Shown: positions 1-5,931 of the stretch, piece by piece
How the letters are laid out: each line of letters begins with the position of its first letter
Numbering within the stretch: position 1 is the first letter of the stretch
NCBI GenBank assembly: GCA_016870235.1
Contig: VGCB01000141.1
Coordinates: 1-7,120 of the forward strand
Direction: 5' to 3'
DNA from: Actinomycetota bacterium
GTDB taxonomy: Bacteria; Actinomycetota; Thermoleophilia; Gaiellales; Gaiellaceae
DNA length: 7,120 bases
Program-made: the position numbers and the translations under genes
The notes under the pieces: generated by a model
What the model was told of the DNA's origin: nothing
Seen by the model: only the letters and a program-made list of their open reading frames with translations
Database searches by the model: none

Positions 1-697
1 TCGGTCAGCTCCCCGAGAGAGGGCGGGATCGGCCGCTCGGGCGCGGGGCCGCGACGGGCGGAGACGCCGACCGCGGCCGGAAGGCCGGTCACCGTCTCGA
101 TCCGCGCCGCCAGCTCGCCCTGCGCCTCGGTCGCGAGGTCGACGGCCGCGCCCGCCTCGGCCGTCACCGCGACGCCGAGCCGCCCACCAAGGAGCGCGAC
201 GCGCAGCTCGATCGGCCCGAGCGCCGGCGAGTGGACGACGAGCCGGAGCGCGTGGCCCCGCTCGACGCCTTCCTCCTCCACCTCGGGTGCCTCGTCCGGG
301 TCGATCTGGGCGAGGACGCCGCCGGGCAGCGGCACGACTCCCCCGGCGAGGGCGCTCGCGACGCGGAGCTGCTGGCCGTCGCCGGAGGTGGCGAGCTCGG
401 CGACGACACGGGCGGGCACGTCGCGCGTCGTCGTGTCCGTCTCGGCGTGGAGGAGCTTGAGGACGACCTTGTCGTCGAGGACGCTGCGACCACGAGCCGC
501 AGCTCCTGGCCCTCGCGGAGCGCCGCGGGCAGGTGCGCCTTGACCTTGGCGCCCGCGAGCGCGAGCAGGCCGACGCCGTCGTCCCCGGACGCCGCCGCGA
601 GCACGCGGGCGACGACCGTCGCGCCCTCGCGAAGCCGAGGCCCGACGACGAGAAGCTCCCGTCCGGGCCCCGCGCCTCCGACGACCTCGACGTTCAT
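1..697 (-). CDS. fliK: FliK-like flagellar hook-length control protein, 3' end off window, apparent frameshift
   Basis: FliK is exported during hook growth and signals the switch from hook to filament export. The start is ATG at 697-695 (begins MNVEVVGGAGPGRELL), preceded by an SD-like GGAGGT at 713-708 with 10 nt spacing. That frame keeps GC-rich third positions and sensible protein for about 72 codons, to roughly 482 (ending REGQELRLVVAA). It then becomes Ser/Arg/Thr-rich nonsense. Sensible protein resumes in the -1 frame (VLDDKVVLKLLHAE) and stays open to the left edge. The joined product has about 232 visible residues. Residues about 152-212 (LGPIELRVALLGGRLGVAV, then an amphipathic helix) resemble the FliK C-terminal hook domain. 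The downstream frame has no ATG upstream, and its first GTG (419) would remove well-formed sequence, so one gene with a one-base deletion is the simplest reading. It is divergent from flgF. The family call rests on the C-terminal domain and context only. Confidence 0.6.
480..490 (-). other. Apparent one-base deletion (frameshift point) in the FliK-like gene
   Basis: On the minus strand the upstream frame reads GTC GCA GCG from 490 to 482. The downstream frame resumes with GTC at 482-480. Adding a single G here gives the continuous peptide LVVAAVLDDKVVLKL. I see no heptameric slippery sequence of the X XXY YYZ type, so programmed -1 frameshifting is unlikely. An assembly error or a recent mutation fits better. 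The exact position could vary by several bases. Confidence 0.55.
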
Positions 698-701
698 GTG
701 C

Positions 702-728
702 TCAACAACCTCCGCGGTGCGCCGACTA
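702..728 (+). promoter_or_regulatory. Weak sigma-28-like promoter candidate upstream of flgF
   Basis: TCAA at 702-705 is followed after exactly 15 nt by GCCGACTA at 721-728. This matches 3 of 4 and 6 of 8 bases of the flagellar sigma consensus TAAA-N15-GCCGATAA. Transcription from it would leave a leader of roughly 35 nt before the flgF ATG at 770. The match is imperfect and could be chance. It gains some weight from the much better sigma-28 site with the same spacing at 1571-1597. Confidence 0.3.
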
Positions 729-769
729 CCGGGCCGGCGGAATCGTCGTCCCGCCTCCGTAATCGACCA

Positions 770-1495
770 ATGGAACGCTCTCTCTACGTCGTCGCCTCCG
801 GCATGGTCGCGGAGCTCACCCGCCAGCAGCGGATCGCCAACGATCTCGCGAACGCCTCCACGCCCGGGTACAAGTCGGAGACCTCGACGCAGCGATCGTT
901 CGACGACATGCTCCTCTTCAGCCGCATGAGCGGCGCCGAGGTGGGCGATGTCGGCATCGGCGTGATCGAGACGCCGCCGCAGCTCGATCTCACGCAAGGG
1001 ACGGTGGAGAAGACCGGCGAGCCGCTCGACCTCGCGCTCGACGGCGAGGGCTGGTTCGCCGTCCGCGCCGCCCAGGGTGTCATGTTCACGCGGAACGGCC
1101 AGTTCCGCACCGACGCGAGCGGCGCCATCGTCACCGCCGACGGCCTGCCCGTTCTGGGGACGGACGGCAGGGAGATCCGCGTGAAGACGGCCGAGCCGAT
1201 CCTGATCGGGCAGGACGGCACCGTGGAGTCCGGCGGCGCCGCGGTCGGCAAGCTCGCCGTCGTCACGCTCGGAAACCCGCAGCGCGCCGCCGACGGGCTC
1301 TACCTCGGCCGCAACGCCGGGCCCGGGAACGCGTCCGTCCGTCAGGGCTCGCTCGAGAGCTCCGGTCTGAACGCCGCCGCAACGATGGTCGACATGATCG
1401 TCTCGCTCCGCGCGTTCGAGGCCGGGCAGCGCGTGATCCGCGCGGCCGACGAGACGCTGCAGAGGGCGATCGCCAGCGGTGCGACGGGCGCGTAG
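770..1495 (+). CDS. flgF: Flagellar basal-body rod protein FlgF
   Basis: 241 aa. It is a structural subunit of the rod, exported by the flagellar type III apparatus and assembled outside the membrane. The N-terminal rod-family signature spans residues 5-35 (LYVVASGM, then RIANDLANASTPGYK). The central FlgE/F/G-type domain contains PLDLALDGEGWFAV, then FTRNGQFRTDASG and VTADGLPVLG. The C-terminal coiled segment (QGSLESSGLNAAATMVDM, then a helix ending ADETLQRAI) closes the molecule. Length fits FlgF (about 240-250 aa). The frame is open further upstream, but ATG 770 is chosen because the family begins with M-x-R-x-(L/I)-Y directly before the rod motif. There is no good SD just before it; GGCGGA at 736-741 is 28 nt away, so initiation may be leaderless-like or from a short leader. 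FlgF rather than FlgG is chosen by motif details and because the next rod gene fits FlgG better. Confidence 0.85.
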   Translation: MERSLYVVASGMVAELTRQQRIANDLANASTPGYKSETSTQRSFDDMLLFSRMSGAEVGDVGIGVIETPPQLDLTQGTVEKTGEPLDLALDGEGWFAVRAAQGVMFTRNGQFRTDASGAIVTADGLPVLGTDGREIRVKTAEPILIGQDGTVESGGAAVGKLAVVTLGNPQRAADGLYLGRNAGPGNASVRQGSLESSGLNAAATMVDMIVSLRAFEAGQRVIRAADETLQRAIASGATGA

Positions 1496-1528
1496 CGAGG
1501 GTTGCCGTGCCTCCTGACCGCCTCCTGA

Positions 1529-1544
1529 TCCCTCGCTCGAGGGA
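1529..1544 (+). terminator. GC-rich inverted repeat after flgF, possible weak terminator
   Basis: TCCCTCG (1529-1535) and CGAGGGA (1538-1544) are perfect inverted repeats. They would fold as a six-pair stem with a GCTC loop. There is no T-run after it, so a classic intrinsic terminator is not supported; hairpin-only terminators are possible in high-GC bacteria. It lies between the flgF stop and the sigma-28 promoter at 1571, a sensible place to separate two transcription units. The 1530-1536 arm could alternatively pair with GCGAGGG at 1495-1501. Confidence 0.3.
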
Positions 1545-1570
1545 ACGTGCGCGATCCGCGCCAGCGGTCC

Positions 1571-1597
1571 TAAATCGCTGGAGAGCGAGGCCGATCA
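1571..1597 (+). promoter_or_regulatory. Flagellar sigma-28 (FliA/SigD-type) promoter upstream of flgG
   Basis: TAAA at 1571-1574 and GCCGATCA at 1590-1597 are separated by exactly 15 nt. This matches the consensus TAAA-N15-GCCGATAA at all 4 positions of the -35 and 7 of 8 of the -10. TAAA is rare in this GC-rich sequence, and the site falls in the only sizeable intergenic region. Expected transcription start is about 1603-1605, giving a leader of about 105 nt before flgG. It probably drives flgG and, absent an internal terminator, the whole run through the flagellin gene. Confidence 0.75.
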
Positions 1598-1651
1598 CGG
1601 GACAGACAATCGAGCAGGGAAGGGCTGGACTGCAGACGCAGGGGCCCACCG

Positions 1652-1675
1652 GGAAGGCGCCGATCGCGACCTTCC
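1652..1675 (+). other. Leader hairpin 1 upstream of flgG
   Basis: GGAAGG (1652-1657) pairs with CCTTCC (1670-1675). Inside it, CGC (1658-1660) can pair with GCG (1666-1668), leaving a bulged A at 1669 and a CGATC loop. The result is a nine-pair stem with one bulge. It sits in the predicted transcript of the sigma-28 promoter, directly before a second hairpin. Function is unknown. Confidence 0.4.
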
Positions 1676-1677
1676 AC

Positions 1678-1697
1678 CCTCTCCCTTCGGGGAAAGG
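1678..1697 (+). promoter_or_regulatory. UUCG-tetraloop hairpin masking the flgG ribosome-binding site
   Basis: CCC (1683-1685), TTCG (1686-1689) and GGG (1690-1692) form the exceptionally stable C(UUCG)G tetraloop. The stem extends outward through T1682-A1693, a C1681/A1694 mismatch, T1680-A1695, C1679-G1696 and C1678-G1697. Its 3' arm is GGGGAAAGG (1689-1697), the only SD-like sequence before the flgG ATG at 1710 (12 nt spacing, rather long). Folding would hide the SD. That it regulates translation is inference. Confidence 0.4.
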
Positions 1698-1709
1698 CCG
1701 TACCGTCTG

Positions 1710-2429
1710 ATGCCGAACGGGATGCAGATCGCCGTTGCCGGAGTGCTTGCCCAGCAGGCGCGCTTCGACGCGGTCGCCAACGACATGGCGAACATCAACA
1801 CCCCGGGGTACCGGCGCACGCGTGTCGCCTTCCAGGAGATCGTCACGCCCAACGCGGGCGACGGTTCAGGCGGAGGGGTGCGCGCCATCATGAGCGGCCG
1901 CTCCTCCGCCCAGGGGACGCTGCAACCGAGCGACAACCCGGTCTCGGTCGCCCTCCAGGGGCCCGGGTACATCCCGGTGAAGCTCGCGGACGGAGGAATC
2001 GGGCTCTCCCGCGCCGGCGACCTCCGGATGGACGGCGAGCGAAGGCTCGTGCTGCCGTCCGGCGAGCCGCTCGAGCCGCCGATCACGGTGCCGGCCCCCG
2101 CGGCGATCACCGACGTCCTGATCGACCCGGACGGGTCGGTGCGCGCGCTCGGCAAGCCGATCGGCAAGATCACCGTCGTCGAGGTGCCGGCGCCGGGCGG
2201 CCTGCTGCCGAGCGAGAGCGGCGTTCTCGCCGTCTCGCAGGCGAGCGGCGCCGCCGTCCCGGTCGGGACGAAGACGAGCGTCGTCCAGGGGAACCTGGAG
2301 ATGGCCGGCTTCACGCTCGCCGACGCGATGGTCTCGATGATCGAGGCGCAGCGCGCGTTCGAGCTCGCCACGAAGGCCGTGCGGATGCAGGACCAGCTGA
2401 AGCAGATCGAGAACGAGATCCGCCGCTGA
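1710..2429 (+). CDS. flgG: Flagellar distal rod protein FlgG
   Basis: 239 aa. FlgG forms the distal rod to which the hook attaches. The N-terminal rod signature is at residues 6-35 (QIAVAGVLAQQ, then AVANDMANINTPGYR). The central domain is more divergent than in FlgF: NPVSVALQGPGYIPVK, then LSRAGDLRMDGE. It keeps the FlgG-type LEPPITVPAPA and a DPDGSVRA segment. The C-terminal helix is strongly FlgG-like (VQGNLEMAGFTLADAMVSM, then EAQRAFELATKAVRMQDQL). It is about 20 residues shorter than the usual 260. ATG 1710 is chosen over the in-frame ATG 1722 because only the former lies at a possible distance (12 nt) from GGGGAAAGG. A sigma-28 promoter and two hairpins lie upstream. Its stop overlaps the flgJ start by one base (TGATG), implying translational coupling. 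Confidence 0.85.
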   Translation: MPNGMQIAVAGVLAQQARFDAVANDMANINTPGYRRTRVAFQEIVTPNAGDGSGGGVRAIMSGRSSAQGTLQPSDNPVSVALQGPGYIPVKLADGGIGLSRAGDLRMDGERRLVLPSGEPLEPPITVPAPAAITDVLIDPDGSVRALGKPIGKITVVEVPAPGGLLPSESGVLAVSQASGAAVPVGTKTSVVQGNLEMAGFTLADAMVSMIEAQRAFELATKAVRMQDQLKQIENEIRR

Positions 2430-2722
2430 TGGACGCTCTCACCGCACCGATCACCAACATTCCCGCCCACGTTCGCGCGGACGGCGCCGACGGGCGCCGC
2501 CTCTGGGAGGCTGCACTCGGCTTCGAGTCGTTCCTCGTCCGCGCGATGGCGGCGTCGCTCGCAGGCGGCGCCGAGGGGACGGACGACGCCGCCTCGGACT
2601 CGGCGTCGTCGACCATGCGCGGAGAGCTGCCCGACGCGCTCGCGAACGCGGTCGCCGGCAGCGGCGGCCTCGGTCTCGCCGACCAGCTGTACGCGGAGCT
2701 GCGGCGACAGGTGAGCCGATGA
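2429..2722 (+). CDS. flgJ: FlgJ-type rod-binding protein without muramidase domain
   Basis: 97 aa. The rod-binding domain of FlgJ assists rod assembly in the cell envelope; in enterobacteria it is fused to a peptidoglycan hydrolase domain, which is missing here. Diagnostic features are an N-terminal helix WEAALGFESFLVRAM (residues 26-40), a Gly/Ala/Asp/Ser-rich linker with a conserved-looking MRGELPDALANAV (63-75), and the C-terminal GSGGLGLADQLYAEL (77-91). The length matches the stand-alone domain. The start overlaps the flgG stop (TGATG), and the end overlaps flgN by 4 nt (ATGA). If peptidoglycan must be cut for rod passage, a separate enzyme elsewhere would be needed. A muramidase-less FlgJ is common in several bacterial groups, so this is not a truncation. 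Confidence 0.8.
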   Translation: MDALTAPITNIPAHVRADGADGRRLWEAALGFESFLVRAMAASLAGGAEGTDDAASDSASSTMRGELPDALANAVAGSGGLGLADQLYAELRRQVSR

Positions 2723-3201
2723 CCGCCGAGCTCGTCCAGCATCTGACGAGGCAGATCCGCTCGGCGAAGCGGCTGCTCGAGATCGTCGTCGCCCAGGGCG
2801 CCGCGATCCGCGCCCGCGACGTCGACGGCGTCCTCGCACGGCTCGCGGAGCTGCAGGGCGAGATGGCGCAGCGGCTCGTGCTCGAGCAGGAGCGCGAGCG
2901 GCTGATCGCGGGTGTCGCGACCCGCCTCGGCGTCCGGCCGGACGAGGTCGACATCGAGGCGGTGCTCGCGCTCGAGCCCGCGGTCGACGGCTCGGAGGCA
3001 CGGCGCCTGTCGGCGGAGCTCAAGGGCCTCGTCGACGAGACCGCGCGGCTGCACGGGCAGAACCAGGTGCTGATCCGCCAGGAGCTCTCGTTCCTCGACC
3101 ACCTGATGCGCCTGCTCTCGGGCGCGTGGCAGGCGGGCTACTCGCCGACCGGGATGACGCGCGCCCCGCAAACCTCGAACGCGGTCAACGCGGTGGCCTG
3201 A
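2719..3201 (+). CDS. flgN: FlgN-type export chaperone for FlgK and FlgL
   Basis: 160 aa. FlgN is a cytoplasmic, mostly helical chaperone that binds the C-terminal helices of FlgK and FlgL and delivers them to the flagellar export machinery. The protein is predicted almost wholly helical and rich in Leu, Glu, Arg and Ala. Heptad-like stretches lie at residues 5-65, and a second long helix at 95-135 ends in the family-like QNQVLIRQELSFLDHLMRLL (114-133). The tail is flexible, with GYSPTG at 140-145. The start ATG at 2719 overlaps the flgJ stop by 4 nt and is preceded by AGGTGAG at 2709-2715. Its position directly before flgK and flgL, its usual clients, supports the call; sequence conservation in this family is low. 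Confidence 0.8.
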   Translation: MTAELVQHLTRQIRSAKRLLEIVVAQGAAIRARDVDGVLARLAELQGEMAQRLVLEQERERLIAGVATRLGVRPDEVDIEAVLALEPAVDGSEARRLSAELKGLVDETARLHGQNQVLIRQELSFLDHLMRLLSGAWQAGYSPTGMTRAPQTSNAVNAVA

Positions 3202-3202
3202 G

Positions 3203-4552
3203 ATGGGCATCTCCACCTTCTTCGGGCTGCAGACCGCGCTCTCCGGGATCCTCGCGCAGCAGCGGGCGCTCGACGTGACGACGCACAACATCGCGAACGC
3301 GAACACGGTCGGCTACTCGCGCCAGGAGGCCGTTCTCGTCGCCAGCCCGGCGTTCACGATGCCGGGCGTGTCGACGGGCGTCCAGCCGGCGCAGATCGGC
3401 ACGGGCGTCGACGTCGACCAGTACAAGCGCGTCCGCGACCAGTTCATCGACGTGCAGCTCCGCGCGCAGACGATGCGCCAGGGCTACTACGAGGCGGCGA
3501 GCGACGGCCTCGAGCAGGTCGAGCTCGCGCTCGCCGAGCCCTCCGACACGGGCCTCAACGCCCTCCTCCACACCTTCTGGAACGCGTGGCAGGACGTCTC
3601 CAACAACCCCGAGAGCCCGTCGACCCGGCAGGCGCTCGTGCAGGCGGGAGCGAACCTCGCCGATGCGTTCCACTCGCTCGACTCCCAGCTCCAGACGATC
3701 GCCGCGCAGACCGGGCAGAACGTCACGAGCACGCTCGCCGAGGCGAACCAGCTGGGCGGGGAGATCTACGGCCTGAACGTGCAGATCGCGAACGCGATCG
3801 CCACGGGCGCCACGCCGAACGACCTGCTCGACCAGCGCGACCTCCTCGTCGACCGGCTCGCGCAGCTCGGGAACGTGTCCGTCACGAAGGGCCCGCTCGA
3901 GGTTCTCGACGTCACGTTCGGCGGCGCCGCGCTCGTCACGGGCACCACCTCGTCGGCGACGCTCACCGAGCCGGACCTGACGAGCCTCACCTCCGGCCGT
4001 CTGGCCGGGCTCGTGAACCTGCGCGACACCGTCCTGCCCGGCTACCGCACCTCGCTCGACGCGATCGCGAGCTCGCTCGTCACGCAGACGAACGCGCTCC
4101 ACGCGACCGGGTACGACCTGAGCGGGAGCACGGGCATCAACTTCTTCGCGGCAGGCGGCACGACGGCAGCGACGATCGCGGTCGACAGCACCGTCTTCGG
4201 CGACCCGACGCGCGTCGCCGCGGCGTCCGCCACGGGCCAGCCCGGCGATGCCGGCATCGCCCTGCAGATCGCCGCGCTCCGCGGGAGCGCCGGGGTCGAC
4301 GGCGCCTACACGCAGCTCGTGACGCGGATCGGCTCCGATGCGCGCGACGCGAACCGGGCGCTCGCGAACGCGACCCTCCTCGCGAACTCGCTGGCCAACC
4401 GGCGCGAGAGTGTCTCGGGCGTCTCGCTCGACGAGGAGATGAGCAACATGATCCGGTTCCAGCGCGGCTTCCAGGCCTCGGCCCGGGCGCTCAACGCGAT
4501 GGACGAGCTGATCGACGTGATCGTCAACCGGATGGGACGGGTCGGGCTGTGA
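3203..4552 (+). CDS. flgK: Flagellar hook-associated protein 1 (FlgK, HAP1)
   Basis: 449 aa. FlgK forms the first of the two junction zones between hook and filament. The N-terminus carries the rod/hook family signature (residues 8-40: GLQTALSGILAQQ, then TTHNIANANTVGYSRQ). It is followed by the long helical D1 region with NALLHTFWNAWQDVSNNPES, typical of FlgK. The C-terminus (about residues 404-449) reads VSGVSLDEEMSNMIRFQRGF, then a helix ending IDVIVNRMGRVGL, the HAP1 terminal helix. It is shorter than B. subtilis (about 507 aa) and E. coli (547 aa) FlgK, the reduction lying in the surface-exposed middle. ATG is one base after the flgN stop with only a weak GGTGG upstream, so expression probably depends on translational coupling. 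The stop overlaps the flgL GTG. Confidence 0.95.
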   Translation: MGISTFFGLQTALSGILAQQRALDVTTHNIANANTVGYSRQEAVLVASPAFTMPGVSTGVQPAQIGTGVDVDQYKRVRDQFIDVQLRAQTMRQGYYEAASDGLEQVELALAEPSDTGLNALLHTFWNAWQDVSNNPESPSTRQALVQAGANLADAFHSLDSQLQTIAAQTGQNVTSTLAEANQLGGEIYGLNVQIANAIATGATPNDLLDQRDLLVDRLAQLGNVSVTKGPLEVLDVTFGGAALVTGTTSSATLTEPDLTSLTSGRLAGLVNLRDTVLPGYRTSLDAIASSLVTQTNALHATGYDLSGSTGINFFAAGGTTAATIAVDSTVFGDPTRVAAASATGQPGDAGIALQIAALRGSAGVDGAYTQLVTRIGSDARDANRALANATLLANSLANRRESVSGVSLDEEMSNMIRFQRGFQASARALNAMDELIDVIVNRMGRVGL

Positions 4553-5436
4553 CGACCCGGATCACCCAGACGATGATCTCGCGGAACGTGCTCGCCGACC
4601 TCGAGCTCGTCTCCGGCCGGCTCGACCGCACGCGCGCGAAGCTCACCTCGGGCAAGGAGCTGACGCGGCCCTCCGACGACCCGCTGCTCGTCGGCCGCGC
4701 GCTCCAGTACCGCTCGGAGCTCGCCGCGAACCGCCAGTACCGCCGCGCGATCGACGAGGCGACCGGCTGGCACGAGGCCTCGGACTCGTCGCTGTCGGCG
4801 ATCTCGAACATGCTCCGCCGCGCCCGCGACCTCGCCGTCGGCGGCGCGAACGGCGCCTCCAGCCCCGCCGCCCGCCAGCTGATGGCGACCGAGGTCGACC
4901 AGCTGATCGAGGGCATCAAGACCGAGGCGAACGCGCAGTACGCCGGCCGCTACCTCTTCAGCGGCACGACGACGCTGACGGCGCCGTACTCGACCGCCGA
5001 CGACGCCTATCACGGCAACGCGAGCACGATCAACCGCGAGATCGGGCCGGGCGTCCAGCTGCAGGTGAACACGGTCGGCTCGGCCGTGGTCGGCGATGCC
5101 TCGAGCGGGATCGTGAAGGCGCTTCGCGACCTCTCCGCGCACCTGCGCGCCAACGACCTGACGGCCGTCGCCTCCGACCTGACCGCGATCGACGCTGTCC
5201 ACGACGAACTGATCACGGCGCGCGCCGACATCGGCTCGCGCGTCAATCGCCTCGACGCCGCCGCCGAGCGGCTCAGCGAGCTCGAAGAGTCGACCGTTCG
5301 CCTTCTCTCGGAAACGGAGGACGCGGACATGGCGAAGACTCTCGTCGACGTGTCGACTCAGCAGGCCGTGTACGAGTCCGCGCTGCGGGCGGGTGCACGG
5401 ATCGTCCAATCCTCTCTACTCGACTTCCTACGCTAA
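4549..5436 (+). CDS. flgL: Flagellar hook-associated protein 3 (FlgL, HAP3)
   Basis: 295 aa. FlgL forms the second junction ring and is a flagellin homologue. The N-terminal flagellin-like helix (residues 4-60) includes RITQTMISRNVLADLELVS and SGKELTRPSDDP (34-45). YLFSGT at 135-140 and the following Y-x-G segment mark the HAP3 middle. The C-terminal helix (DADMAKTLVDVSTQQAVYES, ending SSLLDFLR) is typical. The start is GTG at 4549, overlapping the flgK stop (GTGA), preceded by GGGACGGG about 5 nt upstream. The frame is open a further 960 nt upstream inside flgK, but that stretch is an Arg-rich shadow. The normal FlgL length (about 300 aa) supports GTG 4549. A consensus SD for fliW starts at the stop codon. 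Confidence 0.93.
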   Translation: MTTRITQTMISRNVLADLELVSGRLDRTRAKLTSGKELTRPSDDPLLVGRALQYRSELAANRQYRRAIDEATGWHEASDSSLSAISNMLRRARDLAVGGANGASSPAARQLMATEVDQLIEGIKTEANAQYAGRYLFSGTTTLTAPYSTADDAYHGNASTINREIGPGVQLQVNTVGSAVVGDASSGIVKALRDLSAHLRANDLTAVASDLTAIDAVHDELITARADIGSRVNRLDAAAERLSELEESTVRLLSETEDADMAKTLVDVSTQQAVYESALRAGARIVQSSLLDFLR

Positions 5437-5448
5437 GGAGGGCTGCAC
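5424..5448 (+). promoter_or_regulatory. Strong fliW SD with an SD-masking hairpin over the flgL stop
   Basis: AAGGAGGG at 5435-5442 lies 6 nt before the fliW GTG (5449) and is a near-perfect SD; it fixes the start. CTTCCT (5424-5429) can pair with AGGAGG (5436-5441) with one G-T wobble and loop ACGCTA. This would mask the SD with the flgL stop codon (5434-5436) at the loop-stem edge. Ribosomes finishing flgL would open this stem. The masking role is inference. Confidence 0.45.
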
Positions 5449-5931
5449 GTGATCATCGACAGCACCCGGTTCGGCGAGGTCGAGGTCGCAGACGATGCGG
5501 TCCTCACCTTCCCGGACGGGATGATCGGGCTTCCGGGGGCACGGTACGTGCTTCTCGCAGCGTCGCCCGAATCGCCGTTCTACTGGCTCCATTCGGCGGA
5601 GCACCCCGGGATTGCGGTGCCGGTCACGTCACCGTGGCTCTTCTTCGCCGACTACGAGGTGCGCGTGCCCGACGAGGACGCGCGCCGGCTCGAGCTCGCC
5701 GACCCGGGCGACGCCGACATCTTCGTCGTCGTCCGCGCCACGGAGCGGCTCGAGGAGTTCACCGTCAACCTCGCGGGCCCCGTGATCGTTCACGCGGGCG
5801 CGCGGCTGGGGCGGCAGATCATCAACGACACGCGCGGATACGCTGCTCGGCATCCACTTTTCTCGGAGGTGGAGCTGAACGACGTCCAGGCCTCGAGTCC
5901 GCGCGTTCCCGTGGCAGCCGAGGCCTTCTAG
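5449..5931 (+). CDS. fliW: Flagellar assembly factor FliW
   Basis: 160 aa. FliW is a small cytoplasmic beta-barrel protein that binds either flagellin or CsrA. When flagellin is exported, FliW is free to inhibit CsrA allosterically. When flagellin accumulates it captures FliW, and CsrA then represses flagellin translation. Family features visible are FPDGMIGLPG (residues 21-30), the FYWLHSAEHPGIAVPV segment (44-59), FFADYEVRVP (65-74), the IFVVVRAT strand (91-98), FTVNLAGPVIVHAG (104-117) and GRQIINDTRGY (121-131). Length is slightly above the usual 145-155 aa because of a short Ala/Val/Pro tail. Start codon is GTG at 5449, 6 nt after a near-perfect SD. csrA follows after 15 nt, the standard arrangement in Gram-positive flagellar clusters. 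Confidence 0.95.
   Translation: MIIDSTRFGEVEVADDAVLTFPDGMIGLPGARYVLLAASPESPFYWLHSAEHPGIAVPVTSPWLFFADYEVRVPDEDARRLELADPGDADIFVVVRATERLEEFTVNLAGPVIVHAGARLGRQIINDTRGYAARHPLFSEVELNDVQASSPRVPVAAEAF

Noticed and set aside
480..490. Programmed -1 ribosomal frameshifting in the FliK-like gene
   Set aside because: No slippery heptamer; a one-base deletion or assembly error is simpler.
533..769. In-frame upstream extension of flgF
   Set aside because: It lies antisense to the FliK-like N-terminus, has no family similarity, and rod proteins begin right at the signature encoded from 770.
231..929. Plus-strand 232-codon frame
   Set aside because: Exact antisense of the FliK-like C-terminal frame and then an out-of-frame reading of flgF; low-complexity Ser/Arg/Pro content.
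164..997. Single 277-codon minus-strand frame across the left end
   Set aside because: Only its middle part (697 to about 482) looks coding. Upstream of 697 it is antisense to flgF, and after about 482 it turns into Ser/Arg/Thr-rich nonsense while a neighbouring frame carries the FliK-like domain.
1659..1666. Second sigma-28 -10 candidate (GCCGATCG)
   Set aside because: The four bases 15 nt upstream are AGGG, with no resemblance to TAAA.
1507..1710. 67-codon plus-strand frame between flgF and flgG
   Set aside because: It covers the sigma-28 promoter, the inverted repeat and both leader hairpins, has no SD and no recognisable protein features.
1595..3001. Long minus-strand frame of 468 codons
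   Set aside because: Shadow of flgG, flgJ and flgN; strongly Arg/Ala/Pro/Ser-biased, as expected from antisense of high-GC coding sequence.
3185..4102. Minus-strand 305-codon frame opposite flgK
   Set aside because: Arg/Val/Glu-rich antisense shadow of a confidently identified gene.
3586..4548. Extended plus-strand frame leading into flgL, suggesting a fusion protein
   Set aside because: The stretch inside flgK is Arg/Pro-rich out-of-frame reading. The HAP3 N-terminus starts exactly at GTG 4549, which overlaps the flgK stop.
4306..5409. Minus-strand 367-codon frame opposite flgL
   Set aside because: Antisense shadow of flgL with skewed composition and no domain features.
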